DNA from: Streptomyces longisporoflavus
Lineage (GTDB): Bacteria; Actinomycetota; Actinomycetes; Streptomycetales; Streptomycetaceae
Assembly: GCF_014649775.1 (NCBI RefSeq)
Contig: NZ_BMTR01000010.1
Span: 248,001-312,000, forward strand
Direction of reading: 5' to 3'
Length of the DNA: 64,000 nt
In this document: piece after piece, positions 27,648 through 35,621 of the stretch
How positions within the stretch are numbered: position 1 is the first letter of the stretch
Layout: every line of letters begins with the position of its first letter
Made by a program: the position numbers and the translations under genes
The notes under the pieces: model-generated
What the model was told of the DNA's origin: nothing
Seen by the model: the letters and a program-made list of their open reading frames with translations, nothing else
The model's database searches: none

Positions 27648-28900
27648 ACCGCTTCGGCTCCCTGCTCGGGCGCGGCATCGAACGGGTCTCCGCGTCCGCC
27701 CTCGGCCCCTACCAGACCGCGGTGGTCCGTATCGGATTCGCCGCCACCTGGCTGCTCTTCCTGCTGCGCGAACTCCCCCACCGCCACGAGCTGTACGGGC
27801 CCGACAGCCCGTGGAGCTGGGACATGGCCCGGCAGCTCATCGCCGAGAACGACGCCTTCACGGCCCTGATGTGGTCCGACGGACGCATCTGGTTCGAGGT
27901 CGTCTACGCGCTCGCCGTCCTGAGCAGCGCCCTGCTGATGCTCGGCTGGCGCACGCGCACGATGTCCGTGCTCTTCATGATCGGCGTGCTCTCGCTGCAG
28001 AACCGCTCCATCTTCATGGGGGACGGCGGCGACAACGTCATCCACCTGATGGCCACCTATCTGGTGTTCACGCGGTGCGGCCAGGTCTGGTCGCTCGACG
28101 CCCGGCGTGCGGCACGCGCGCGTAGAGCACCGGCGCGGCAGGAAAAGGCGCTGGAGCCGGTCGACAAGGCGCTGGAGCCGGTCGACAAGGTCGGGCCCGT
28201 GCTGTGGTGGGTCCTCGGGCTCGGCCTCGCCGTGGTGACGTTCATGGGGGAGCTCAGCGGAGGCTGGTTGCTGGTCTTCTGGGGGCTGTGGCTGACGCAC
28301 GGCCTGTGGTGGGCGGTCGGACGGCGCGCGCCCGACGGCGAGGCACGCAAGCTGCTCGACGTGACCGTGAAGCTCGCGCACAACGCGGCGCTGCTGGTGA
28401 TCATGGTCGAGGCGTGTCTGATCTACGCGACGGCAGGCTGGTACAAGATCCAGGGCAGCCGCTGGCAGGACGGCACGGCCATCTACTACCCGCTGCGTCT
28501 GGACTACTTCTCTCCCTGGCCCGCGCTCTCCGACCTGCTCGCCTCGCACGGCCTCATGGTGATGCTGGTGACGTACGGGACGGTCGCCGTGCAGGTCGCC
28601 TTTCCCTTCACCCTCTTCAACAGGCGGGTCAAGAACGTCCTGCTTGCCGCCATGATCTTCGAGCACGCGGTCATCGCCGTCATACTCGGCCTGCCGTTCT
28701 TCTCGCTCGCGATGATCGCGGCCGACGCGGTGTTCCTGCCGACGTCGTTCCTGCGGCGCCTCGGTGGATGGGCGGCACGCGCGCGTGGAGCGCTGTTCGC
28801 GCGGTTCACGCGCGGCCGGACGGGACCGGGGCAGCGCGCACAGGAGGCGGAACCGGCCAGGGAATCCACCGAGCACGCGCGCGTAGGCTTCCCTTCATGA
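27644..28900 (+). CDS. HTTM-domain multi-pass membrane protein
   Basis: A 418-aa polytopic protein with about eight TM helices and the HTTM fold related to vitamin K-dependent gamma-carboxylase: YQTAVVRIGFAATWLLFLLR, a conserved MGDGGDNVIHLMATYLVFTR loop and TAGWYKIQGSRWQDGTAIYY. A cytoplasmic loop carries a perfect in-frame tandem repeat (ALEPVDK twice). It is translationally coupled to the DUF5819 gene upstream, and its stop overlaps a 7-codon frame leading into spoU. No carboxylase activity can be claimed. Confidence 0.88.
   Translation: MNRFGSLLGRGIERVSASALGPYQTAVVRIGFAATWLLFLLRELPHRHELYGPDSPWSWDMARQLIAENDAFTALMWSDGRIWFEVVYALAVLSSALLMLGWRTRTMSVLFMIGVLSLQNRSIFMGDGGDNVIHLMATYLVFTRCGQVWSLDARRAARARRAPARQEKALEPVDKALEPVDKVGPVLWWVLGLGLAVVTFMGELSGGWLLVFWGLWLTHGLWWAVGRRAPDGEARKLLDVTVKLAHNAALLVIMVEACLIYATAGWYKIQGSRWQDGTAIYYPLRLDYFSPWPALSDLLASHGLMVMLVTYGTVAVQVAFPFTLFNRRVKNVLLAAMIFEHAVIAVILGLPFFSLAMIAADAVFLPTSFLRRLGGWAARARGALFARFTRGRTGPGQRAQEAEPARESTEHARVGFPS
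28148..28189 (+). repeat. Perfect 21-bp tandem duplication inside the HTTM gene
   Basis: Two identical 21-bp units (28148-28168 and 28169-28189) that encode ALEPVDK twice. They are in frame and fully identical, so the duplication looks recent. Confidence 0.95.
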
Positions 28901-28920
28901 ACGGGACGTACGCGGGATGA
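28897..28920 (+). CDS. Seven-codon ORF (MNGTYAG) bridging HTTM and spoU genes
   Basis: ATG at 28897 overlaps the HTTM stop (ATGA), and its own TGA overlaps the spoU ATG (ATGA). Its first five codons repeat the first codons of spoU almost exactly (MNGTY versus MNGTH). TAGGCT at 28884-28889 lies 7 nt before it, so it could also be the 5' end of a leaderless transcript. Translation is inferred. Confidence 0.45.
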   Translation: MNGTYAG

Positions 28921-29696
28921 ACGGGACGCACCAGCGGGATTCGGACGATGCCGTGCGTGCCTGGCGAGGGCTCGCCGATTCCTCCGTGCTGCTCGACGGT
29001 TTCCACGCCATCAAGCACGCGCTGCGTTTCGGAGCGCGGATCCCCTCGGCGCTGACCAGCGACAAGACCGCCGTCCTCGCCCTCGCCGACGACCTCGCGC
29101 CGGACGTGAAGGACGGCCTCGACGAGCTCCTCGTGCAGGTCGCCGACGGCACCCTGCGCGACCTCGTGCCGCGTCTGCACCCCACGGGGGTGGCCGCTCT
29201 CGCGGTACGCCCTTCTCGTACGGCCAACCTCGATGCGCTGGCCCGCATGCCAAGGACCGCACCGGTCGTCGTTCTCGACGACCCCCGCAATCTGGGCAAC
29301 GCGGGGGCCGTGATCCGGCTCGCCGCGGGGTTCGGGGCGACGGGGGTCGTCACGACCGGCACGCTCGACCCGTGGCACCCCACGGTCGTACGCGGTGGCG
29401 CCGGCCTGCATTTCGCCACCGCGGTCGAGCGGATGGACGTCTCCGAACTGCCGCCCGGGCCGGTGTTCGCCCTCGACGCGGAGGGCGATGACATCCGGGG
29501 CCTCAAGCTGCCGGACGACGCCGTCCTGGCCTTCGGCTCCGAGCGCAGCGGCCTGTCCGCGCCGCTGCGCGAGCGCGCCGACCACCTGGTATCGCTGCCG
29601 ATGCGGCCCCAGGTCTCCAGCTACAACCTGGCCACCAGCGTCGGGATGACGCTCTTCCACTGGTCCGCGGGCAGGCCTCCGGGCGCGGAGGCCTGA
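28917..29696 (+). CDS. SpoU/TrmH family RNA 2'-O-methyltransferase
   Basis: A 259-aa SPOUT enzyme that transfers a methyl group from SAM to a ribose 2'-OH of tRNA or rRNA. The N-terminal substrate-binding domain (about residues 1-115) is followed by the knotted domain with DDPRNLGNAGAVIRLAAGFG (motif 1, catalytic Arg), LAFGSERSGLS (motif 2) and SYNLATSVGMTLFHW (motif 3). The target nucleotide is not predictable. It is convergent with paaN. Confidence 0.92.
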   Translation: MNGTHQRDSDDAVRAWRGLADSSVLLDGFHAIKHALRFGARIPSALTSDKTAVLALADDLAPDVKDGLDELLVQVADGTLRDLVPRLHPTGVAALAVRPSRTANLDALARMPRTAPVVVLDDPRNLGNAGAVIRLAAGFGATGVVTTGTLDPWHPTVVRGGAGLHFATAVERMDVSELPPGPVFALDAEGDDIRGLKLPDDAVLAFGSERSGLSAPLRERADHLVSLPMRPQVSSYNLATSVGMTLFHWSAGRPPGAEA

Positions 29697-29712
29697 ACCC
29701 TTCCGGCGGACG

Positions 29713-31404
29713 TCAGGCGTCCCTGCGCACCTCCACCACGCGGAAGCGGTTGGCCACGAAGGCGCCGTCGCACAGTGCGGCGTTCGCCGCGGGGTTGCCG
29801 CCCGAGCCGTGGAAGTCCGAGAACGCGGCCGTCTGGTTCACATAGACGCCGCCCGTGAGGTTCAAGGAGAGCTGGGCGCACTCCTCCAGGCAGGTCTCCT
29901 CCACGGCGCCGGACACCTCGTCCGACGTCGTGTACGCGCCGACCGTCATCGCTCCCTTGTCGCGCACCGTGCGGCGGAGCAACTCCACGGCGTCCGCGGA
30001 CGAGTCGACCGCGACGGCGAAGGACACGGGACCGAAGCACTCGTTCAGATAGACGGCCTCGGCGTCCGGCTTCGCGCCGTCCAGCTTGACGATCACCGGG
30101 GTGCGGACCACGGCGCCGGGAAACTCCGGGTTGCTGATCTCCCGCGACGGGAGGGCCACTTCACCGAGTCCGGCCGCGGCCTCCAGGCGGGCCTTCACGT
30201 CCGGGTTCACCAGGGCACCGAGGATGCCGTTCGCCCGCGCGTCGTCCCCGAGCAGGCCGTTCACCGAGGCGGCGAGGTCGGACACCACGTCGTCGTACGA
30301 CTTGGCGCCGGCGTCCGTGGTGATGCCGTCGCGGGGGATCAGGAGGTTCTGCGGGGTCGTGCACATCTGGCCGCTGTACAGCGACAGGGAGAAGGCCAGG
30401 TTGGCCAGCATTCCCTTGTAGTTGTCCGTCGAGTCGACGACGACCGTGTTCACGCCGGCCTTCTCCGTGTAGACCTGCGCCTGGCGGGCGTTGGCCTCCA
30501 GCCAGTCACCGAAGGCCGTCGAGCCCGTGTAGTCGATGATCTTGATCTCGGGGCGGACGGCGAGGGTCTTGGCGATGCCCTCGTCCGCCCGCTCGGCGGC
30601 CAGGCACACCAGGTTCGGGTCGAAGCCCGCGTCGCTGAGCGCCTCGCGCGCGATGCGCACCGTCAGCGCGAGCGGCAGTACCGCGCGCGGGTGGGGCTTG
30701 ACCAGGACGGGGTTGCCGGTGGCCAGGGAGGCGAAGAGGCCCGGATAGCCGTTCCACGTCGGGAAGGTGTTGCAGCCGATCAGGAGAGCGACGCCGCGTG
30801 CCACGGGCGTGAAGCGCTTGTTCAGGCCGAGCGGGTCGCGCTTGCCCTGGGGCTTGGACCAGTCGGCTGCGTCGGGTGTGCGGGACTGCTCCACGTACGC
30901 GTACGCCACCGCTTCGAGCCCGCGGTCCTGGGCGTGCGGTCCACCCGCCTGGAAGGCCATCATGAAGGCCTGGCCGCTGGTGTGCATGACCGCGTGGGCC
31001 ATCTCGTGCGTGCGGACGCTGATGCGCGACAGGATCTCCAGACAGACCATCGCCCGCACTTCCGCACCCGCGTCGCGCCAGGCGCGCATTCCGGCGCGCA
31101 TCGCGGGCAGCAGCGTGTCGATGTCCGGGTGGGGGTACGTGATGCCCAGCTCCGGGCCGTACGGCGAGACCTCCGAGCCCGTCCAGTCGTCCGTGCCCGG
31201 CTGATCGAGGTCGAAGCGGCTGCCCAGGAGGGCGTCGAAGGCGGCCTTGCCCTCGGGCAGGCTCAGACTGCCGTTCTCTCCATAGGCCTTGGGGTGCTCG
31301 GGGTGCGGCGACCAGTACGCGCGCGTGCGGATCGTCTCCAGCGCCTGGTCGAGTGTGGGCCGGTGCGTGGCGATCAGCTGGTGCGCGGTGAGTTCGGCGG
31401 CCAT
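29713..31404 (-). CDS. paaN: Phenylacetate degradation aldehyde dehydrogenase-type protein PaaN
   Basis: A 563-aa aldehyde-dehydrogenase-fold protein of the PaaN type, without the MaoC hydratase domain of E. coli PaaZ. Landmarks are LLIGCNTFPTWNGYPGLFAS (NAD-binding and oxyanion Asn), IDYTGSTAFGDWLE, and the nucleophile Cys in YSGQMCTTPQNLLI. It probably oxidises the semialdehyde after ring opening, with a separate hydratase elsewhere. The ATG at 31404 starts MAAELTAHQLIATH. A PaaR box shared with paaH lies 91 bp upstream. Confidence 0.93.
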   Translation of the reverse strand: MAAELTAHQLIATHRPTLDQALETIRTRAYWSPHPEHPKAYGENGSLSLPEGKAAFDALLGSRFDLDQPGTDDWTGSEVSPYGPELGITYPHPDIDTLLPAMRAGMRAWRDAGAEVRAMVCLEILSRISVRTHEMAHAVMHTSGQAFMMAFQAGGPHAQDRGLEAVAYAYVEQSRTPDAADWSKPQGKRDPLGLNKRFTPVARGVALLIGCNTFPTWNGYPGLFASLATGNPVLVKPHPRAVLPLALTVRIAREALSDAGFDPNLVCLAAERADEGIAKTLAVRPEIKIIDYTGSTAFGDWLEANARQAQVYTEKAGVNTVVVDSTDNYKGMLANLAFSLSLYSGQMCTTPQNLLIPRDGITTDAGAKSYDDVVSDLAASVNGLLGDDARANGILGALVNPDVKARLEAAAGLGEVALPSREISNPEFPGAVVRTPVIVKLDGAKPDAEAVYLNECFGPVSFAVAVDSSADAVELLRRTVRDKGAMTVGAYTTSDEVSGAVEETCLEECAQLSLNLTGGVYVNQTAAFSDFHGSGGNPAANAALCDGAFVANRFRVVEVRRDA

Positions 31405-31494
31405 ATCGGACCAACTCCTCGTCGAGCCGGCTCTTCGTCGAGCCGGCGAGCTGGGCAGGGCAGTGGGCAGGAACAGACGGACAGAGCTAGAGTA

Positions 31495-31508
31495 ACCGAA
31501 CGATCGGT
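31495..31508. promoter_or_regulatory. PaaR-type operator between paaN and paaH
   Basis: ACCGAACGATCGGT, identical to the minus strand of the paaA site and followed by CGGG. It lies in the 195-bp divergent region, so one repressor dimer could control paaN and paaH-tetR. Confidence 0.82.
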
Positions 31509-31532
31509 CGGGACAAGAGGGTCCGCCGAACC

Positions 31533-31541
31533 TGTGGACAA
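31533..31541 (-). promoter_or_regulatory. DnaA box between paaN and paaH
   Basis: TGTGGACAA, the reverse of TTGTCCACA, 25 bp from the PaaR box in the same divergent region. Confidence 0.7.
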
Positions 31542-31599
31542 CTTCTCGCCGGACACCCCGCACCCTCCGGCGGACACCTCGTGCGGGAGGATCGCGAGC

Positions 31600-33117
31600 A
31601 TGACAGCACTCGAGCTCAGCAGCCCCGTTGCCGTGGTCGGCACCGGCACCATGGGGCAGGGCATCGCCCAGGTCGCCCTGCTGGCGGGCCACCCCGTGCG
31701 GCTGTACGACGCCGTGGAGGGGCAGGCGAAGACCGCGGCCGCCGCCATCGGCACCCGCCTGGACCGTCTCGTCGAGAAGGGCAGGCTCACGGCCGACGCC
31801 CGGTCCGCCGCCCGGGCCGGGCTCGCCCCGGTCGACGGCCTCGCCGAGCTTGCCGGGTGCGGACTCGTCATCGAGGCGATCCTGGAACAACTACCCGTCA
31901 AACAGCGCCTCTTCGAAGAGCTGGAAGAGATCGTCGGCGAGGACTGTCTCCTCGCCACCAACACGTCCTCCCTTTCCGTCACCGCCATCGCGGGCACGCT
32001 CAAGAAGCCCGGACGGTTCGTCGGCCTGCACTTCTTCAACCCCGCGCCGCTCCTCCCCCTCGTCGAGGTCGTCAGCGGCTTCGCGACCGACGAAACGGCC
32101 GCCACGCGCGCGTACGAGACGGCACGGGCCTGGGGCAAGACGCCGGTGCGCAGCGCGGACACCCCCGGTTTCATCGTCAACCGGATCGCCCGGCCCTTCT
32201 ACGCCGAGGCGTTGCGCCTCCACGAGGAGCGGGTCGCGGACCCGGCCACCATCGACGCCGTCCTGCGTGAATCCGGCGGCTTCAAGATGGGCCCCTTCGA
32301 ACTGACCGACCTCATCGGCCAGGACGTGAACGAAGCGGTCACCCGCTCCGTGTGGGAGTCCTTCTTCCAGGGCCCCAAGTTCACGCCGTCACTCGCCCAG
32401 CGCCGCCTCGTCGAAGCACGACGCCTCGGCCGCAAGTCCGGGCAGGGCTGGTACGCGTACGGGGACGACGCGTCGTGTCCCGAGCCGCAGACAGCGGCGC
32501 CCGCGCCGGCCCCGGCGTCCGTCACGGTGCATGGAGACCAGTTCCAGGCGCACGACCTTCTCGGACTGATCGACGAAGCCGGGATCGACGTCGCGTACAA
32601 GGAGCCCGCCGACCCCGAGCGGCCCGGCTGGATCGAACTGCCCAGCGGCGCAAGAATGCATCTGGCCGACGGTCGCGCCGCTGACGGCGCCGAGACGGCG
32701 GCGATCCAGTTCGATCTCGCGCTGGACTACCGTTCCGCGACCAGGATCGCCCTGGCCCCCTCCGTGGCGGTGAGCGAGGACCAGCTCCGCGAGGCCGTGG
32801 GCCTCTTCCAGGCGCTGGGCAAACAGGTCAGCGTCATCGCCGATGTGCCGGGGATGATCGTGGCCCGGACCGTCGCCATGCTCGTCGACTTCGCGCAGGA
32901 CGCCGTGGCGCGCGGTGTCGCCGGCAGGGAGGACATCGACACGGCGATGCGCCTCGGCGTCAACTACCCGCGTGGCCCGCTCGAATGGGGCGACGCGCTC
33001 AACGTGCGCTGGGCCGCCGACATCCTGGAACGCCTGCACCAGGAGTACCCCACCGGCCGCTACGCACCGTCTCAGGCGCTTCGCCGCGCGGCAGCGCGAG
33101 AGGACCTCTACACATGA
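31600..33117 (+). CDS. paaH: 3-hydroxyacyl-CoA dehydrogenase PaaH
   Basis: A 505-aa cytoplasmic enzyme that oxidises 3-hydroxyadipyl-CoA to 3-oxoadipyl-CoA with NAD+. N-terminal Rossmann domain: VAVVGTGTMGQGIAQVALLA. Then LATNTSSLSVTAIA, GLHFFNPAPLLPLVEVV (catalytic His) and TPGFIVNRIARPFYAEAL, followed by two C-terminal 3HCDH domains, the PaaH arrangement. ATG 31600 follows GGGAGG. It overlaps tetR by 4 bp. Confidence 0.94.
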   Translation: MTALELSSPVAVVGTGTMGQGIAQVALLAGHPVRLYDAVEGQAKTAAAAIGTRLDRLVEKGRLTADARSAARAGLAPVDGLAELAGCGLVIEAILEQLPVKQRLFEELEEIVGEDCLLATNTSSLSVTAIAGTLKKPGRFVGLHFFNPAPLLPLVEVVSGFATDETAATRAYETARAWGKTPVRSADTPGFIVNRIARPFYAEALRLHEERVADPATIDAVLRESGGFKMGPFELTDLIGQDVNEAVTRSVWESFFQGPKFTPSLAQRRLVEARRLGRKSGQGWYAYGDDASCPEPQTAAPAPAPASVTVHGDQFQAHDLLGLIDEAGIDVAYKEPADPERPGWIELPSGARMHLADGRAADGAETAAIQFDLALDYRSATRIALAPSVAVSEDQLREAVGLFQALGKQVSVIADVPGMIVARTVAMLVDFAQDAVARGVAGREDIDTAMRLGVNYPRGPLEWGDALNVRWAADILERLHQEYPTGRYAPSQALRRAAAREDLYT

Positions 33118-33707
33118 CCACCACCAGGCGTGACACCTACACCCCGGAGAGCCTCCTGGCGGTGGCGGTCCGGGTCTTCAACGAACGCGGTTACGACGGC
33201 ACCTCCATGGAGCACCTCTCCAAGGCGGCCGGCATCTCCAAGTCCTCGATCTACCACCACGTCACGGGCAAGGAGGAGCTGCTTCGCCGGGCCGTGAGCC
33301 GTGCGCTCGACGGGCTCTTCGGGATCCTCGCCGAGGAGCACGCGCGCGTGGGCACCGCCGTGCAGCGCCTGGAGCACGTCACACGCCGCACCGTCGAGGT
33401 GCTGATCGCCGAACTGCCCTATGTGACGCTGCTCCTTCGCGTGCGCGGCAACACGGACACCGAGCGGTGGGCCATGGAGCGGCGCAGGGAGTTCGACCAG
33501 CAGGTGGCCGATCTCCTGAAGGAGGCCGTGGCCGACGGCGACCTGCGCTCGGACGTCGAACTGCGCCTCGCCACCCGACTGCTCTTCGGGATGATCAACT
33601 CCATCGTGGAGTGGTACCGGCCGGACGCGCGCGGCGCCTCGTCGGGCGCGCAGGTCGCCGACGCCGTCGTCCAGCTGGCCTTCGCCGGGCTGCGCAGCGG
33701 GAGCTGA
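33114..33707 (+). CDS. paaR: TetR family repressor, PaaR-type
   Basis: A 197-aa regulator. The N-terminal HTH is typical of TetR: LLAVAVRVFNERGYDGTSME, HLSKAAGISKSSIYHHVTGK, EELLRRAVSRAL. The C-terminal ligand-binding domain is all-helical. Its coupling to paaH (ATGA) and the three PaaR boxes nearby make it the likely phenylacetyl-CoA-responsive repressor of the paa genes; the gene symbol is an inference. It would be autoregulated through the 31495 site. Confidence 0.85.
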   Translation: MTTTRRDTYTPESLLAVAVRVFNERGYDGTSMEHLSKAAGISKSSIYHHVTGKEELLRRAVSRALDGLFGILAEEHARVGTAVQRLEHVTRRTVEVLIAELPYVTLLLRVRGNTDTERWAMERRREFDQQVADLLKEAVADGDLRSDVELRLATRLLFGMINSIVEWYRPDARGASSGAQVADAVVQLAFAGLRSGS

Positions 33708-33710
33708 CGG

Positions 33711-34259
33711 TCAGCTGTCCGGATCGAGGTCGTCCTCCTCGAAGACCAGCAACGTACGCGTGCTGAGCACTTCGGGGATGGACTGGAGCCGGGTGAGGAC
33801 CAGCTCGCGCAGCGCGCGGTTGTCCGGCGTGTGCACCAGGAGAAGTACGTCGAAGTCGCCGCTGACCAGCGCGATGTGGGAGGCGCCGGGCAGGGCACGC
33901 AGATGCTCCCGCACCGTGCGCCAGGTGTTCTGGACGATCTTCAGCGTGATGTACGCGGAAGCGCCCTGACCTGCGCGTTCATGGTTTATTCGGGCCCCGA
34001 AGCCGCGGATCACGCCGTCGTCGATGAGCCGGTTGATGCGCGCGTACGCGTTGGCCCGCGAGACATGGACGCGCTCGGCCACGGACCGTATCGACGCGCG
34101 TCCGTCCGCGTGCAGGATGTGCAGGATGTCGCGGTCGATGGGGTCCAGCGGCCGGGGCAGGCCCTCCTGGCGGTCGCCGGACCGGCTCTCCGGCCGATCA
34201 CCGTCCCGGCTCTCCGGCCGGTCGCCGTCCCGCCCGTCGGCCATTCGTTCAGATGCCAT
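33711..34259 (-). CDS. Lrp/AsnC family regulator
   Basis: A 182-aa regulator. An N-terminal extension with a degenerate 8-aa repeat (GDRPESRD type) precedes the HTH: DPIDRDILHILHADGRASIR, SVAERVHVSRANAYARINRL. The C-terminal RAM domain has ASAYITLKIVQNTWRTVREH and GDFDVLLLVHT. It is divergent from bkdABC, which suggests feast/famine control by branched-chain amino acids or ketoacids (inference). The ATG at 34259 is preceded by GGGGGGAC; ATG 34244 is another in-frame possibility. Confidence 0.9.
   Translation of the reverse strand: MASERMADGRDGDRPESRDGDRPESRSGDRQEGLPRPLDPIDRDILHILHADGRASIRSVAERVHVSRANAYARINRLIDDGVIRGFGARINHERAGQGASAYITLKIVQNTWRTVREHLRALPGASHIALVSGDFDVLLLVHTPDNRALRELVLTRLQSIPEVLSTRTLLVFEEDDLDPDS
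34171..34240. repeat. 24-bp degenerate tandem repeat in the AsnC N-terminus
   Basis: Units at 34171-34194, 34195-34218 and 34219-34240 share CGGTC.CCG.CCCGGCTCTC-type sequence. They are in frame and encode repeats of about eight residues (GDRPESRD, GDRPESRS, GDRQEG). Confidence 0.8.
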
Positions 34260-34298
34260 GTCCCCCCGCCTCCCTACCATGGACGTACTGCATCCATC

Positions 34299-34332
34299 CC
34301 AGGCTGTGGAGAACCGTTTGTCCACAGCCTGG
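34299..34332. promoter_or_regulatory. 12-bp inverted repeat carrying a DnaA box, asnC-bkdA divergent region
   Basis: CCAGGCTGTGGA, ten bases, TCCACAGCCTGG: perfect 12-bp arms. The right arm overlaps a perfect DnaA box (34318-34326, TTGTCCACA), and the left contains a one-mismatch box (TGTGGAGAA, 34305-34313). It could be an Lrp-type operator, a paired DnaA site, or both. Confidence 0.68.
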
Positions 34333-34360
34333 AGGTGCCTGTAGCCAAAATGTGCCGGCG

Positions 34361-34374
34361 ACCGAACAATCGGT
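34361..34374. promoter_or_regulatory. PaaR-like operator upstream of bkdA
   Basis: ACCGAACAATCGGT differs by one base from the 14-mer at the two paa sites, and the longer 18-mer (34361-34378) differs by two from the paaA site. It is 75-88 bp upstream of the bkdA start codon. Confidence 0.7.
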
Positions 34375-34448
34375 AGGTGAGGCGTCTCACATCAGTGCGC
34401 CTCCTTGCCGCTCCCACGAGGAGACCGCTTCCACATGGAGGTGCCGAC

Positions 34449-35621
34449 ATGACGGTCATGGAGCAGCGGGGCGTCTACCGGCCCACCCCGCCACCCGCAT
34501 GGCAGCTCAGGACGGATCCCGCGCCGCTGCTGCCCGACGCGGAGCCGTACCGCGTCCTGGGCACGGAAGCCGCGGGCAAGGCCGACGAGGAGCTCCTGGG
34601 CCGCCTGTACGCACAGCTGGTGCGCGGCCGGCGGTACAACACGCAGGCCACGGCCCTGACGAAGCAGGGCAGGCTGGCCGTCTACCCCTCGAGCACCGGC
34701 CAGGAGGCGTGCGAGGTGGCCGCCGCGCTGGTCCTCCAGGACCGGGACTGGCTCTTCCCCAGCTACCGCGACACGCTCGCCGCGGTCGCCCGCGGCCTCG
34801 ACCCCGTCCAGGCGCTGACCCTGCTGCGTGGCGACTGGCACACCGGTTACGACCCGCGCGAGCACCGCATAGCGCCCCTGTGCACCCCTCTGGCGACCCA
34901 GCTCCCGCACGCCGTGGGGCTCGCGCACGCCGCCCGCCTGAAGGGTGACGACGTGGTGGCGCTCGCCATGGTCGGCGACGGCGGCACCAGCGAGGGCGAC
35001 TTCCACGAGGCGCTGAACTTCGCGGCCGTCTGGCGGGCGCCCGTCGTGTTCCTGGTGCAGAACAACGGCTTCGCGATCTCCGTGCCGCTCGACAAGCAGA
35101 CGGCCGCCCCGTCCCTGGCCCACAAGGCAGTGGGGTACGGAATGCCGGGACGTCTGGTGGACGGCAACGACGCGGCCGCGGTGCACGAGGTGCTGAGCGA
35201 AGCGGTGTCCCGCGCGCGTGAGGGCGGCGGCCCCACACTCGTCGAAGCGGTGACGTACCGCATGGAAGCCCACACGAACGCCGATGACGCCACGCGCTAC
35301 CGCGGGGACGCCGAGGTCGAGGCCTGGCGCGACCACGACCCGATCCTTCTCCTGGAACGAGAGCTGACCGAGCGCGGGCTCCTGGACGAGGACCGGACGC
35401 GGGCGGTCCGCTACGACGCCGAGGCCATGGCGGCCGATCTGCGTGAACGCATGAACAGGGACCCCGACCTCGACCCCATGGACCTCTTCGGCCATGTGTA
35501 CGCCGAGCAGACCAGTCAACTGCGCGAGCAGGCGGCTCAGTTGCGGGCCGAGCTGGAGGCGTCGGCCGAAGAGGGTGCAGAAGGCGCGGGCGGCGCGGAC
35601 GGCGAGGAGAGCGGGCGATGA
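34449..35621 (+). CDS. bkdA: Branched-chain 2-oxoacid dehydrogenase E1 alpha subunit (first bkd operon)
   Basis: A 390-aa thiamine diphosphate-dependent E1 alpha subunit that decarboxylates 2-oxoacids. The TPP motif is VGDGGTSEGDFHEALNFAAV with the closing QNN in VFLVQNNGFAIS. The heterodimer loop has YRMEAHTNADDATRYR. I chose ATG 34449, which follows GGAGGTG. The Ala/Glu-rich C-terminus (ELEASAEEGAEGAGGADGEE) is extra. It overlaps bkdB (ATGA). No E3 gene is in the operon, so a chromosomal dihydrolipoamide dehydrogenase must serve it. Confidence 0.93.
   Translation: MTVMEQRGVYRPTPPPAWQLRTDPAPLLPDAEPYRVLGTEAAGKADEELLGRLYAQLVRGRRYNTQATALTKQGRLAVYPSSTGQEACEVAAALVLQDRDWLFPSYRDTLAAVARGLDPVQALTLLRGDWHTGYDPREHRIAPLCTPLATQLPHAVGLAHAARLKGDDVVALAMVGDGGTSEGDFHEALNFAAVWRAPVVFLVQNNGFAISVPLDKQTAAPSLAHKAVGYGMPGRLVDGNDAAAVHEVLSEAVSRAREGGGPTLVEAVTYRMEAHTNADDATRYRGDAEVEAWRDHDPILLLERELTERGLLDEDRTRAVRYDAEAMAADLRERMNRDPDLDPMDLFGHVYAEQTSQLREQAAQLRAELEASAEEGAEGAGGADGEESGR

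Noticed and set aside
29809..31599. Long 5' extension in frame with paaH
   Set aside because: It is antisense to paaN and crosses the divergent promoter region; paaH has a good RBS at 31600.
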